Below, in pieces: positions 34,501 to 45,775 of a stretch of 64,000 nucleotides of DNA; position 1 is the stretch's first letter, and each line of letters opens with the position of its first letter. The position numbers and the translations under genes were made by a program. Below the pieces are notes generated by a model. It saw only the letters and a program-made list of their open reading frames with translations, was not told where the DNA came from and ran no database searches. Source of the DNA: Pyrus communis (lineage: Eukaryota > Streptophyta > Magnoliopsida > Rosales > Rosaceae); the NCBI RefSeq assembly GCF_963583255.1, contig NC_084804.1, positions 23,008,061-23,072,060 of the forward strand, in the 5' to 3' direction.

Positions 34501-37392
34501 CTTTGAATGTGATTAACAAAACCAAAGTTTGTCAACTCACACCTACTTGCCTCCTTGCTCCGTGCCTAGCCTCCCACTACTCTAAGCTCCTCTGCATTTC
34601 TCCCTGCACCATGTGGGGGATATATAGAAAGAAAGGTGTTGGTCAACCCAACAAAAAAAAAAAATGCATGCTACTATTAGCAAGTCAAGAAGGAAAAAAG
34701 AAAATGGGTGGTGGCGACAGAATAATTGCAAAGTAGGAAAGTAGGGGGAGGATGGTGCATCAGGCATCGTCTAAAAATAATTATGAAAAAAAAAAAAAAA
34801 AGGAGAAAGATGATGGGATGGTGCACAGCACCATTTTAAAAAATATATGACAAAAAAAAAAAAGGGAAGTAACACATCTTAGTAAGATATATGCTCTATG
34901 GTATTTGGATACACTAAATGAAATAAAGTCTGTCTATTGATATCTCTGAAAAACTACAAATACGTGCAACCAAAAAAAAAAACAAAAAGGGAGCGTTCAC
35001 AAAGGTTGCTCACGTAAAGCCTCAGCATCCGGCAGAACCCCAGAAGAAGGAGACACTAGAGATTGATCATGTGGCGCCTCGATCTGGGAGTAAGGAGGTT
35101 CCTAGCTACTATTGTAGCTGTTATTTCATCCCTTATCATATAGTCTCCAACTGTAAGAAGGCCATTAGAAGATAAGAAGGACAGACGCCATATATTATCC
35201 TGACGTGGCTCGTCTGTATCACTCCTGAGACTCAAATCTAAGAAAATGTTAGATGGGTAAGCCATTTTCAGAAATGAAAGAAAAGGTTTGGATAGAGTAA
35301 AATCTCATAAATACAGCAGGGACAATTTTCACAAGCGGGAAATCTTCAAAGTGTGCACTGCATAAAGTCCATCAACACTTTTCAGACGCAATCGTCGCTT
35401 TTTGGATATCACGTGCAACTTTGTCAAATATCTTTGACAAAGTTGAAAACGCGTGAATTTTACTATTCCAACTACAATGCTGTCACCGACAAGCGTGGGT
35501 AACAAGGCCACGTTCGCACCACTACCTGCTATTGAGAAATCCCTATATATGTTGACCTTCATCCTCTATGGCAAGACACACATCCAAAACACCTAACTCT
35601 TCTTCCTTGCCAAGAATACATCTGCAACCAAACCTCTTAACATACTCAGTTTTCTTCCTCCCTAAAAATACCTCTTCAACCAAGTCACACCACAGCAAAA
35701 GTATCTCATATCATCAGGGTCAAAAGCAAGAGTATCTCATAGCTTGCTCTCTCTGTGTCCTTTTCTTTGTTCTTGTTCTTCCCTGCAGGACAAGAAGAAA
35801 GAGAGCAATCAGCCGGCACTTGGAATCAACCTTTCGATTTAGAACTGACTACCTGGAACCTCCTTCCCTGATTGCTTACCTAGCATTGCTCTCAAGTACT
35901 TATCTTCAACTGTTAATGTACTTCCAAAGAAGATATCACATCTACCTGGAGAACAGATAAGGCAAGTGAAAATAATACATCAAAGCATGTGGAGACAAGT
36001 GTAACAACTGCATATGCTGATTCATCCGCTACTTCTTCAAAAGCAAATGTGTCTCATATCATCAGGGTTGAAAGCAAAAGTATCTCATATCATATTTTTT
36101 TTCCCTTACTCTTACCTGCAAGACAAAGAGAAAGAATCGAAACTTGAAATCAAACTTCCGATCTAGAATTGATTGCCTAGAACCTTTGCCTGGTTACGTA
36201 CCTAGCATTACTCTCGAGCGCTCGTCTTCAACTGTCGATAGGTCTCGAATTTCCCTAGTGAATACTTCAGGACAGTTGATATGATGTTTGCTCTTTACAC
36301 TGAAGCTGCCAAACATGGATGAGTCACTGAAAAGTGATGTTCGGAATGACCATTCAAATGCAAAGTTTGCGCACCACCTCTGCTATGCAAGAGATTAAAG
36401 CAGAATGATCAATGATGAGCCAAAATATGTCACTATAGCACAACGCCCTTCCCTACATAACCGCATAATCCAAACAGATGAGTCTAAGTCAAATCCAAGC
36501 TTGACATCGTTGCTCTAATCGAAGAGCTTGAGAAGCTTCAACAGCTTTTCGCTGGCACTATCGCTGAAGATTAGAGCCTCACCGTGCAACGCCGTCAAAT
36601 CACTACTACTTATTCAAAAGAAAAAGTATCTCATATCATCTGGGTATAAGGCGAACGTATCTCATATCATGCTTGCTCTCTATCGTTTTCTTTGTCTTTG
36701 TTCTTACCTGCAGGATAATGAGAATGAGAGCAATCAGTCAACACTTGGAATCAAGCTTCCAGTCAGAAACCGACTGCCTGGAACCCCTTCCTTGATTGCT
36801 TACCTAGTATCACTCTCAAGTAATCATCTTCAACTGCTGATGTACTTCCAGAGAAGATACCACATCTGCCTAGAAAACAGATAAGACGAGTGGCAATTAA
36901 ACATCAAGCTTGTGGATAATCAACAAACGCAACAACTGCACGTGCCAATTCATCCCCAACGAAGTCGAATCTCACTTGCTAGGTGAAACTGCTTGTGGTC
37001 TTGTTTAAATTCAAGATCAAGCCTCGATGGTCTTTGAAGAAATCATAAGTCCGATTCAAGATCAAGTGTCCACCACCCTTGAATCAAATTTAACTTCGTA
37101 TCAAAGGAGTAAGTTCAGACCTTTGGAGAAAACCTGAAAACCTTCCACCCTTGAATCAAATTCAACTCCAAATAAAAGAAGTAAGTTCAAACCTTTGGAG
37201 AAAACCAGGAAACTAGAAAATCTTCCAACCGAATTCAAGATCAAGCCCTGAAGGCCCTTGAAGAAATTTCCAGTCCAATTTAAGATCAAGCCTCGACGGC
37301 TCTTAGATCGACATCTACATTAACGGACTTCGAAACACATCTTCTACACGTGACAAGCACATGTATACGACGCGCCTTGAAGTGGGGGCATT
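34501..37392 (+). mobile_element. Second Tat-like unit without pol (internal region)
   Basis: Collinear with 30680-33783: TTAGCAAGTCAAGAAGGAAAA near 34675, poly-A/GGATGGTGCACAGCACC near 34820, a truncated antisense ORF (35056-35265), the ACGCGTG-A-TTT...CAGCTTTGTCAAA-type block near 35410, three paired GTATCTCATATCAT modules (35700, 36050, 36626) and the CACGTGACAAGCACATGTATACGACGCGCC segment leading to the purine tract before 37393. There is no pol gene. It is an internally deleted derivative arranged head-to-tail with the first unit. Confidence 0.7.
35056..35265 (-). pseudogene. Antisense coiled-coil ORF, copy 3 (truncated)
   Basis: ATG at 35263-35265 begins the same N-terminal segment as the other copies (LDLSLRSDT-EPRQDN, TATIVARNLLTPRS). 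It ends after 69 codons, where a deletion joins codon LLTP to unrelated sequence before the usual SNMGQRLLAR region. The helix is lost. Confidence 0.7.
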
Positions 37393-38327
37393 TGTAGACA
37401 TCGAAATTTCGGTGAAATAAATGTTAACTAATGCATTAAAATTTCAACGTTCACGTGTCACATAAATTTTACAAGTAATGTGTGACTCAACGAAAAATAA
37501 AAAAAAAAATCAGAAAAGTCATCAAATAGGACACATGTCAACACCTGGCAGAAATGATTTATTTCATTTAAATATTATATTCAAATTTAGGCCTTGAAAA
37601 TTTCTATAAATACAAGGCCATTTCATTCATTTCAGGGGACCAATTCACATATACATTTCTCTACTCCCAAATTGGAAGAGAATTCCCTAAATCCTTGAAG
37701 CTATGAAACTCTAAAGCTTTCAAGCATCCAACCTCCCAAATTCCCAAAAATCCCGAAGGATCAAGAAAGCTTTCTTTGTTCTTCATCAAATCCTTGAAGA
37801 AATCTACACAATTGTTCATCAAGATCAAGCCCCAAAGGCCCTTGAAGATCCGTTCATCCTCATTCATCAAGATCAAGCCCAACGACCCTTGAAGAAATCC
37901 GCACAACTGTTCATCAAGATCAAGCCCCAAAGGCCCTTGAAGATCCATTCATCTTCATTCATCAAGATCAAGCCTAACGGCCCTTGAAGTAATCCACACA
38001 ACTATTCATCAAGATCAAACTTCGAAGGCCCTTGAAGATCCGTTCATCCTCGTTCATCAAGATCAAGCCCCAAAGGCCCTTGAAGATCCATTCATCCTCG
38101 TTCATCCTAAGATCAAGCCCCGACAACTTTTTGCATCAACAAATCTGCACCATTGTTCATCCCTAGATCAAGCCTCGACAACCCTTTCGATCAACAGCTC
38201 ATCCACAAATCTACACCTTACGAAGATAGAATCAGAGGATCAAATTGTAAAAGCCCATAATTAATACAAAATATTATTTTGTACACGTGTTCTTGTTTCA
38301 TTCATCGTAGGAAAATTCGTGTTTACA
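37393..38327 (+). repeat. Tat-type LTR 2
   Basis: Starts TGTAGACATCGAAATTTCGG after GAAGTGGGGGCATT and ends near GGAAAATTCGTGTTTACA (935 bp). TATAAATA lies at 37605-37612. From about 37800 the sequence is built of repeated AAGATCAAGCCC...GGCCCTTGAAGATCC words, with more units than LTR 1. The LTRs are clearly diverged, so they are not a matched pair from a single recent insertion. No target duplication is found (GCATT left of LTR 1, ATGTT right of LTR 2). Confidence 0.75.
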
Positions 38328-39788
38328 ATGTTTTTAAAGGAAAACTTCAAGTTTCCAAACAAGGCATGTTTATAAGGAACTTTAGTTTCAAATAATTATG
38401 AACTTCAAGTTCATATATTCCTGCAGGCAAACACAAATATATACACATAAATATGCAACAAAAATTTGCAAAATAGAACTTTAGTTCTATAATTATAATT
38501 GAATTAATTATTTGGACTTCGGGCCAAATTTAAAGTGTGGGTGAAAAAAATATAAAACCCATTGGGCCTAAAATAATTAGGTGAATAAAACTCGGGGCCC
38601 AAAAGAAAATAATAAGCCCACGAGTGGGTTAAAAAAAATTTGGTCCATAAGACCTAAGTCGAGAAAATTGGGTTGTGGGTCTCGGGTGGGACTGCAAGTC
38701 CATGGGGAGGATTGGGCAGGGGAATGGGCTGCTACAAGCAAACCCAAAAGGCTTAAAAAAAATTTCACTTAAGCCACTTCAGGCGAGCCCCAAAAATACA
38801 ATTTTTTTTTTCACACACGAGCGGGAGAAACGGTTTGGGCTGGGGAAGCTCCAAAGCCCAACGAGCTGGAATAAGATGTCAATAGAGGGTCAAGCCCAGT
38901 GGCTTGGGGTCAGGCTAGGAGCCCAAAAGAAAAATGAAACAAGTCGAGTAACAAAGCCCAATAGGGCTCAGGTTTTGGAACCAAACACCCCAGTGTGTGC
39001 TGGGTGCATTTTGCCGGAGAAAAACGCCGGACCTACGCTCCTGGTGGCAGTCCGGGGTTGGTTAGGACTCGGGTTGAGTCATGGTGGTTGTTGATGACCA
39101 TGGTGGTGAACGGAGATGATGTAATATCGATGTTAACCAAACCCTAGAAAATTTGAATCAGATTCGACAAAATTCCAACGAGATTCAAGTGAATCTCGGT
39201 CCAATTTCTGACGTGGGACGACTTCTGGTCGTCTATGACATGAACCAAAGGTTCAGGGTAGTGGCTGCAGGCCATGCTGTGGTCAAAGTGGATTGGGACA
39301 CCATGAAATGTGTCGGGTTTTCTGGGTTTGAAAAGCTCGGAGCTTCTGGCTCCGTGGGTCTCAGCTTGGCGTGGGGAGCCCATCTTCATGATGGTGGTCG
39401 CGGGTTTAAAAGAACCCTAGGTTTCCCTTTCTTCAATTTTTTTTTTTCAATTCAATTCAATTATATGCATAGTCAAAACAATAATATGTTAATTTAATTC
39501 AATGTGATGAATATACAAATATATTTGATTCAATTCATAGCAAATATCAAATTCACATAATTTAATAATTATGAATATAATGTATACACAATTTATGTAG
39601 AATCTAAAATTAGAAAAACGTAAAGTTGGGTCATGCATTATGGTGAATGTTCATGCTATCAGGGCTGCAAAAATATCAAGATAAAAACCGTTGTTTTGAA
39701 AGAACTTGATTGCGTGATGATATGGATGAACTGGTTTGATGTAGAAAAATTGTTCAACGTCAGATTCCTAAGTGCAACGGTAGAAGCG
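38328..39788. other. Unassigned sequence, probably retroelement debris
   Basis: No gene recognised. 38510-38980 is rich in GGGCC(C/T)AA words (GGGCCTAAAATAATTAG, GGGGCCCAAAAG). 39000-39420 is unusually GC-rich and contains a 114-codon open frame without recognisable motifs. 39430-39620 is AT-rich. TGCTATCAGGGC at 39654-39665 resembles the copia tRNA-Met primer site (TGGTATCAGAGC) with two differences. That would make the preceding kilobase an LTR, but no LTR partner is present. Confidence 0.4.
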
Positions 39789-40047
39789 TGTTGTGGTCTA
39801 TTTTATCTGACAAGGTTAAAGGTAGCTGGCGGTAGAGGGAGAGAGATTGAGAGAGATGTGTTTTGTAGAATTGTAGGAGAATGTGTGTTGTTATCCCTCC
39901 TACATTGTGCCTTTATTTATAGTAGTAAAAGGAGAGAAGATATTCCTTCTTCCCCAAGTAATGCAAGTTGTAATAGGAAAGGATAACTAGAATCAAATCT
40001 AATCTAGGATTTATACAATCACACTTAAACTAGTAATGTTTACAACA
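39789..40047 (-). repeat. Short copia-like LTR
   Basis: Bounded by TGTTGTGGTC and TTTACAACA (259 bp), with TATTTATA at 39914-39921 (TATAAATA on the - strand). The order of blocks is shared with the LTR at 63612-63874 (GGCTGGCGGTAG, GAGAGAGA, ATTTATAGTAGTA, GATTTACACAATCA). The flanks AAGCG and TTAAT do not match, so it is either an old solo LTR or one end of a broken element. Confidence 0.6.
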
Positions 40048-40951
40048 TTAATCGATTTATCTAACTATATACTCCCCTCATCGCTTAGTTGAGTATGATA
40101 AGGCTGTTCTATTTCTATGTCAAAAGTAACTAAGCGAGCATGCCGATTTCCCTTCATCGGCATCTCTTTAGGGGTATTTGTCGATTTCTCTCTTGAACTT
40201 GTAAGGAGTTGCCGATTTCTCCTCGAACTTTAATTTTAGTCGATTACCCATCTAAACTTGTAAAATTAGCCAATTTACCCCCTGGAGTAAGATTTGCCAA
40301 TTCTCCATCCAATTTTCTGTTCAACTCGGACACATGCACAACACATGCAACTTGTTTGAGGGCAAAAAATGTAATTTTATCCCTTCCTTTTCTACCCGCT
40401 AGTTCATTTTGTACACTTTTTGAGCTAATTCACTCCGTACACTTTTTGTTTGAATTAGCCATAAAAGTCTAATTAGCAACTGCAAAATATTGGCTTTGTA
40501 TCCAATTTACCAAACCGAAATCAATGCTTTTTACAAGAATTAGGTTTGCGTTTCGAGTGCTTTAATAAAGTTGGATGGAAAATTGGCAAATCTAACTTCA
40601 GGGGTAAATGAGGCAACACAAATTTCAGGGGTTGCTTATGAATTAGTTTTGCACTTTTTGGAATTGACTACCTGAGGCAACTCCAATTTCAGGGAAGCAA
40701 AAAATAAAATAGTTAATGCTGGTAATTTGATTGCTTACCTCCCTTTAAGAAGAAAGGGTTGCTTATGAAGTTTCAGTGTTGGAACTCGATTTCCTGCATA
40801 ACTGATCCAATATTTTGCATTGATATTTTGTTGGTGCCAAAAAGACTCTACATTTCTGCACAATCATGGATGAATACTATTCCCCGTGTTTCTGCTTTCA
40901 TAAAACCGAGTAAATCGTGCTACTAATCTCCGTTTTGATCTACTTTTCCAG

Positions 40952-41236
40952 ATTGCGGACGTATGGTCTTGTGGGGTGACCTTATACGTCATGTTGGTGG
41001 GTGCGTACCCGTTTGAAGATCCCGGGGAGCCTAAAACTTCCGCAAGACAATACATGTAACTTTTCGAAACTTATTTCCCACCGAAACTTGGTTGTTGCGA
41101 TACTTAACTGAAGTAGAAGGTTTTTCCTCTTTTGCAGCGGATAACGAATGTCCAGCACTCAATTCCTGACTATGTTCATATATCTCCAGAGTGCTGCCAT
41201 CTAATATCAAGGATTTTCGTAGCTGAGCCCGAGAAG
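40952..41236 (+). pseudogene. SnRK2 kinase pseudogene, block 1, first set of late exons
   Basis: Two exon-like pieces with splice signals. 40952-41055 encodes the kinase subdomain IX segment [20 protein letters not shown], but one A is missing in the CCTAAAACTTCC stretch, shifting the frame. 41138-41236 encodes 33 residues (RITNVQ...IFVAEPEK) intact. The homology ends at about 41369, just after the first bases of the expected last exon, and jumps to intron sequence from the 5' half of the gene. SnRK2 kinases phosphorylate ABA-response targets. This is only a fragment. Confidence 0.88.
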
Positions 41237-41679
41237 GTGTGTTATATCCTTTGCATTATACTTTAATCGTAAATACATTGCCGAATAGGCGGCTTTTGTG
41301 CATAAAACTATATTTCAAGCTCTACTGGTTCGATTTTCATTAAATATCTTCGTGTGCAACAGAGGACTAATGGTTCTCATTGGTAAATCAGAAGCGGAAA
41401 GACATTGGCTTGATGGGTTTTAACAATGCGTGCATTCTTTTGTAAACCACTCGATTAACCATTTTATTTTATCTTCGTATCAGTGGTGTGAATGAAGCTT
41501 GAATTTGAATTTATACACAGTGATGTAGGCAGGACATGTTTCCTGATTGATCGGTTTTTATCCATGCAACATAAGATTTTAATTTCGTGCCAGTGTTGTG
41601 CTTGGTGATTCCACTTCTAATATTCTCCTTTTATTGTTGATTTACTCTACTTCTGTATTTTTTTCTTTTCTTCTAACAG

Positions 41680-42014
41680 ATAGATGAAAATGTACATTGA
41701 GACATCCGAACAATGTCCGATTCAAAGAGGTCTGTTAAATATTAACATCTAAACACAAACTAAATTCACTGCGGAACTCAGTTTCGTACTATGCTAACAC
41801 CCACTCACCTGGCTACTGTTATGGAATATGCATCTGGAGGAGAGGTATTTGAGCGGATATGCAACGCTGGGCGTTTCAGTGAGGATGAGATTCTTATCCA
41901 CCAAATTGATTTTGTTTCTGATAATGAGTCCTACCTATTTCTAAGGTACTTGCTTTGCAGTCCCGCTTCTTCTTCCAACCACTTACATCAGGAGTCAGTT
42001 ACTGTCACGCAATG
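41680..42014 (+). pseudogene. SnRK2 kinase pseudogene, block 1, early exons (out of order)
   Basis: Lies downstream of late exons, so the order is scrambled. 41680-41729 is the IDENV...RHPNIVRFKE exon with a 26-bp internal deletion compared with block 2. 41782-41889 encodes [20 protein letters not shown] and GRFSEDE, but its donor reads GAG|AT instead of GAG|GT. 41961-42014 encodes [17 protein letters not shown], with a good AG before and GT after. The exons with the ATP-binding loop and the HRD/DFG motifs are absent from the block. Confidence 0.85.
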
Positions 42015-42117
42015 GTATGAATACATTGTCTATCTTTGCTTCTTTTTCTTTTCCTGATACCTAATACTAGATTTCTGAGTGGATACATTGTTTTGTATTT
42101 ATATCTGAAGCAAGTGT

Positions 42118-42149
42118 GCTCTCTCTCTCTCTCTCTCTCCCTCTCTCTC
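42118..42149 (+). repeat. (CT)n microsatellite, block 1
   Basis: CT repeat with one CC interruption. The block 2 counterpart at 46682-46730 is longer, about 49 bp with a TTT interruption. Confidence 0.9.
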
Positions 42150-42252
42150 GGCATGCACGACGGGCTTCATTTTGCTGGAGTCCGGTGCTAAATTATGAAA
42201 GATCTCTGGTGATTAAACTCAAACATAAATGTGTTTGAAATTAATTTAATAA

Positions 42253-42344
42253 GATGGTACTTACTAACAAGGTAGTAATATAGATAAGTGTTAGCTATTC
42301 TTTCATTGCTTATCTGTAGTACTACCTTGTTATTTCGTACTTTC
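42253..42344. repeat. Foldback (inverted repeat), block 1
   Basis: Arm 42253-42288 and arm 42309-42344 are inverted copies of about 36 bp with a few mismatches (core ACAAGGTAGTA / TACTACCTTGT), around a 20-nt loop. Block 2 has the same structure at 46834-46869 and 46890-46925. It could be a small MITE or a transcribed hairpin. No coding content. Confidence 0.75.
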
Positions 42345-42357
42345 TATATTTATCCGG

Positions 42358-42976
42358 CAATTGGAAAAACTAATCAAAATTTAGATCATAAATATAATTT
42401 TAACCAATCATTATAATTGGCATAATTCTAACCAAAAACTTGACATGAAAATACTAAACTACCCTTTCCTAACTAAAATAATTACAAACTATATCTTCTC
42501 TATTCTAAACTCATTCCCCTGAAAAATACCTTCACGCCTAAATTTAAATTAACGACTACCTGTCTACACAGCACAAATTCAAGGAAAGGCCAAGTGGCCT
42601 CATTCGGTTTCGATGCAAAGCTATGAATTTCTTCCTTCTTCTTCTTAACGATGAGCACCCATTTGAGAATTTCAAGCTCCAATTTTGATTTCTAGAGGAC
42701 CCATTTGTGCCGACCGATTTTAGAGCAGTTGGAGTGAGAAAAGTTGCACATGAGTGTATGAGTGCCCCTATTCAAGCAGTTTTGGAGCTTCTAATGTCAA
42801 AAATCTACGAGTCAAGGTATTTTTTTTTAAGGGAAAGATTGCATAGTTTTGTAATTATCTTAGTTAAAAAGGGTATTGCAGTATTTTTATCTCAAGTCTT
42901 GGTTAAAATTATGAAAAGATATAATGGTTGGTTAAAATTCTACTCAAGGTCCAAATTTTGGCTAGTTTTCCAAATT
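42358..42976. mobile_element. Non-autonomous TIR element, block 1
   Basis: The left end (CAATTGGAAAAACTAATCAAAATTTAGATC...TTTTAACCAATCATT) is matched in inverted orientation by 42923-42976 (AATGGTTGGTTAAAATT...CAAATTTTGGCTAGTTTTCC), giving imperfect terminal repeats of about 54 bp. The interior includes GC-richer sequence with a short open frame around 42707-42830 that I do not recognise. A further partial copy of the left end follows at about 43018-43130 in direct orientation. The superfamily is not determined. Confidence 0.6.
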
Positions 42977-43348
42977 AGGCTTGGTCTCTTCTCTCAATCC
43001 TCGGTGCTGCATGGGAAATTTGGAAAAATGACTAAAATTTGAACTCCATATAGAACTATAGCCAATCTTTAAAATTTATGACAATTATAATCAAAAGTTG
43101 ATATGAAAAGTACTAATATTCTCTTCATGACTATTACTTTTTACAAAACAAATCCAAAGACTCTCAAAACCCAAACGATTTTGCTGCTCTACGCTTCCCC
43201 ATCTTCAATGTTTTCCTTCACACCTGATTGTTCCTTGTTTTCAGCACAAAATTTAGTCCAAAAAAATTGAGGGAAAGAGTTGGAGTTTTGTAAATGTGGG
43301 TTCTTGGGTGAAGCAAATGTGGTTCAATTGACTGAAGGTTTCCTCATT

Positions 43349-44054
43349 TGGTGGGTGCGTACCCGTTTGAAGACCCTGGGGAGCCTAAAAACTTCCCCAA
43401 GACAATACATGTAACTTTTCGAAACTTGATTTCTACCGAAACTTGGTTGCTGTGATACTTTAACTGAAGTCGAAGGTTTTTCCTCTTTTGCAGCGGATAA
43501 CGAACGTCCAGTACTCGATTCCTGACGGAGTGCTGCCATCTAATATCAAGGATTTTCGTAGCTGAGCCCGAGAAGGTGTGATATCCTTTGCATTATACGT
43601 TAATCCGTAAATACATTGCCGAATAGGCGGCTTTTGTGCATAGAACTATATTTCAAGCTCTACTGGTTCGATTTTCATTAAATATCTTCATGTGCAACGG
43701 AGGATAACCATCCCTGAGATTAGGAACCACGAATGGTTTCTTAAAAACCTTCCGGCAGATCTCAGAGTTGAAAACACCATGAACAACCAGTTTGAAGAGC
43801 CTGGTCAACCCGTGCAAGGCCTTGATGTGATTATGCGGATGACTGCCGTGGCTACAATACCCGCAATCGGGACCAACAGTCTCAACCGGTATCTTCTTCA
43901 CAGCCTGGACGTAGATAACAAGGAGGAGGATCTAGAGTCTGATCCCGACATTGACATCGACAGCAACAGAGAGAGTTTATGCAATTTAGTTGGTACAATG
44001 CTTTGTTTCGGTGGGGGTTCCCGTGCAAGCGGGAGTTCAGAACACCACCGATGA
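43349..44054 (+). pseudogene. SnRK2 kinase pseudogene, block 1, second set of late exons with C-terminus
   Basis: 43349-43410 keeps only the 3' half of the ADVW exon (GGCVPV... in shifted frame; true frame [15 protein letters not shown]). 43494-43575 is the next exon with 18 bp replaced by one base (net -17). 43701 onward is the last exon ([20 protein letters not shown]..., [19 protein letters not shown]). The acceptor here reads CAACGG instead of CAACAG. The acidic C-terminal stretch [13 protein letters not shown] matches the ABA-box of subclass III SnRK2s. Near 43965 the end is shifted (NRESLCNL...), so the usual EIVYA terminus is lost and the frame runs to 44054. Confidence 0.88.
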
Positions 44055-45490
44055 AATTCGACATTATCTTCAGTCACAAATGTACGGATGTGAAACTGGA
44101 GCAACGGCGCATTGGAGGGTTCCCCCTCCGCCTGCGTTTCTGTTTCTCCTTTTATAGTGGCATGCTTCTGTTCATCTGTATTGTTCTTCCAAAGCAACAC
44201 TCATATTTCAGAAGAAATCCAGGCATTTCGTAGCTTAACACTCTAGTGCTTAACAGTAACCAATATATCAAACGCAGGCAAACTGTCTTATGCGTTCACC
44301 AAACAACAAAAATTACCTTCGTGCTCATATGGCGCCATTCGATTACAAATATTTCATGGACCTCGGGACTGAAAGTATTACGGAATTAAATTAACATAGA
44401 TCTAGAGATCCGCAAAACAACGACTCACAGACAGCCGGTTGACGGCTAATCATCACATATGAACACAATAAACGGCTGTCTAGCAAGATATTCCTACATG
44501 TTAAGACTAGAAATATAATGTCCTGCAGCCACACAGATGGTATGTGAGAGCAATATCAAAAATCATTTCAAGAAAGAAAAGAGAAAGAACAGATGGAAAT
44601 ATGTAAGAGATGACATCCTTAACCAGCTATATACTCCCCTCATCGCTTAGTTGAGTATGATAAGGCTATTCTATTTCTATGTCAATAGTAACTAAGTGAG
44701 CATGCCGATTTCCCTTCATCGGCAACTCCTTAGGGGTATTTGTCGATTTCTCCCTTGAACTTGTAAGGAGCTGCCGATTTCTCCTCGAACTTTAATTTTA
44801 GTCGATTACCCATCTAAACTTGTAAAATTAGCCAATTTACCCCCTGGAGTAAGATTTGCCAATTCTCCATCCAATTTTCTGTTCAACTCGGACACATGCA
44901 CAACACATGCACAACACATGCAAATTGTTTGAGGGCTAAAAAGTAATTTTATCCCTTCCTTTTCTCTCCGCTAGTTCATTTTGTACACTTTTTGAGCTAA
45001 TTCACTCCGTACACTTTTTGTTTGAATTAGCCATAAAAGTCTAATTAGCAACTGCAAAATATTGGCTTTGTATCCAATTTACCAAACCGAAATCAATGCT
45101 TTTTACGAGAATTAGGTTTGCATTTCGAGTGCTTTAATAAAGTTGGATGGAACACAAATTTCAGGGGTTGCTTATGAATTAGTTTTGCACTTTTTGGAAT
45201 TGACTACCTGAGGCAACTCCAATTTCGGGGAAGCAAAAAATAAAATAGTTAATGCTGGCAATTTGATTGCTTACCTCCCTTTAAGAAGAAAGGGTTGCTT
45301 ATGAAGTTTCAGTGTTGGAACTCGATTTCCTGCATAACTGATCCAATATTTTGCACTGATATTTTGTTGGTGCCAAAAAGACTCTACATTTCTGCACAAT
45401 CATGGATGAAGGATACTATTCCCCGTGTTTCTGCTTTCATAAAACCGAGTAAATCGTGCTACTAATCTCCGTTTTGATCTACTTTTCCAG

Positions 45491-45775
45491 ATTGCGGACG
45501 TATGGTCTTGTGGGGTGACCTTATACGTCATGTTGGTGGGTGCGTACCCGTTTGAAGATCCCGGGGAGCCTAAAACTTCCGCAAGACAATACATGTAACT
45601 TTTCGAAACTTATTTCCCACCGAAACTTGGTTGCTGCGATACTTAACTGAAGTAGAAGGTTTTTCCTCTTTTGCAGCGGATAACGAATGTCCAGCACTCA
45701 ATTCCTGACTATGTTCATATATCTCCAGAGTACTGCCATCTAATATCAAGGATTTTCGTAGCTGAGCCCGAGAAA
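45491..45775 (+). pseudogene. SnRK2 pseudogene, block 2, first set of late exons
   Basis: 45491-45594 ([13 protein letters not shown]...) carries the same one-base loss as block 1. 45677-45775 encodes the RITNVQ...AEPEK exon. As in block 1, homology to the gene breaks at the start of the following exon (AACGGAGGACTAATGG) and resumes with 5' intron sequence. Confidence 0.88.

Larger units (their letters stand above)
40065..44626 (+). repeat. Tandem duplication, block 1 (SnRK2 fragments)
   Basis: About 4.56 kb that is directly repeated at 44627-49215 with only scattered differences. Both copies start CTATATACTCCCCTCATCGC and finish at CATCCTTAACCAGCTA. The three bases CTA are shared at the left edge, at the junction and at the right edge. 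The block contains scrambled SnRK2 exons, a foldback, a TIR element and, at its right end (44200-44626), a copy of the 3' flank of the KH gene. 40100-40780 (GATTTCTC...GAACTT, CAAATTTCAGGGG words) has no coding sequence. Confidence 0.92.

Noticed and set aside
40100..40780. An exon upstream of the SnRK2 pieces
   Set aside because: Only AT-rich repeated words (GATTTCTC, CAAATTTCAGGGG) are present, with no frame matching kinase N-termini.
41791..42057. A single 88-codon kinase-like ORF
   Set aside because: It reads through a mutated donor site into intron sequence. Better explained as two separate SnRK2 exons with an intron between.
42707..43042. A 111-codon ORF inside the TIR element
   Set aside because: It crosses the terminal repeat and has no recognisable motif. 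Not called as a gene.
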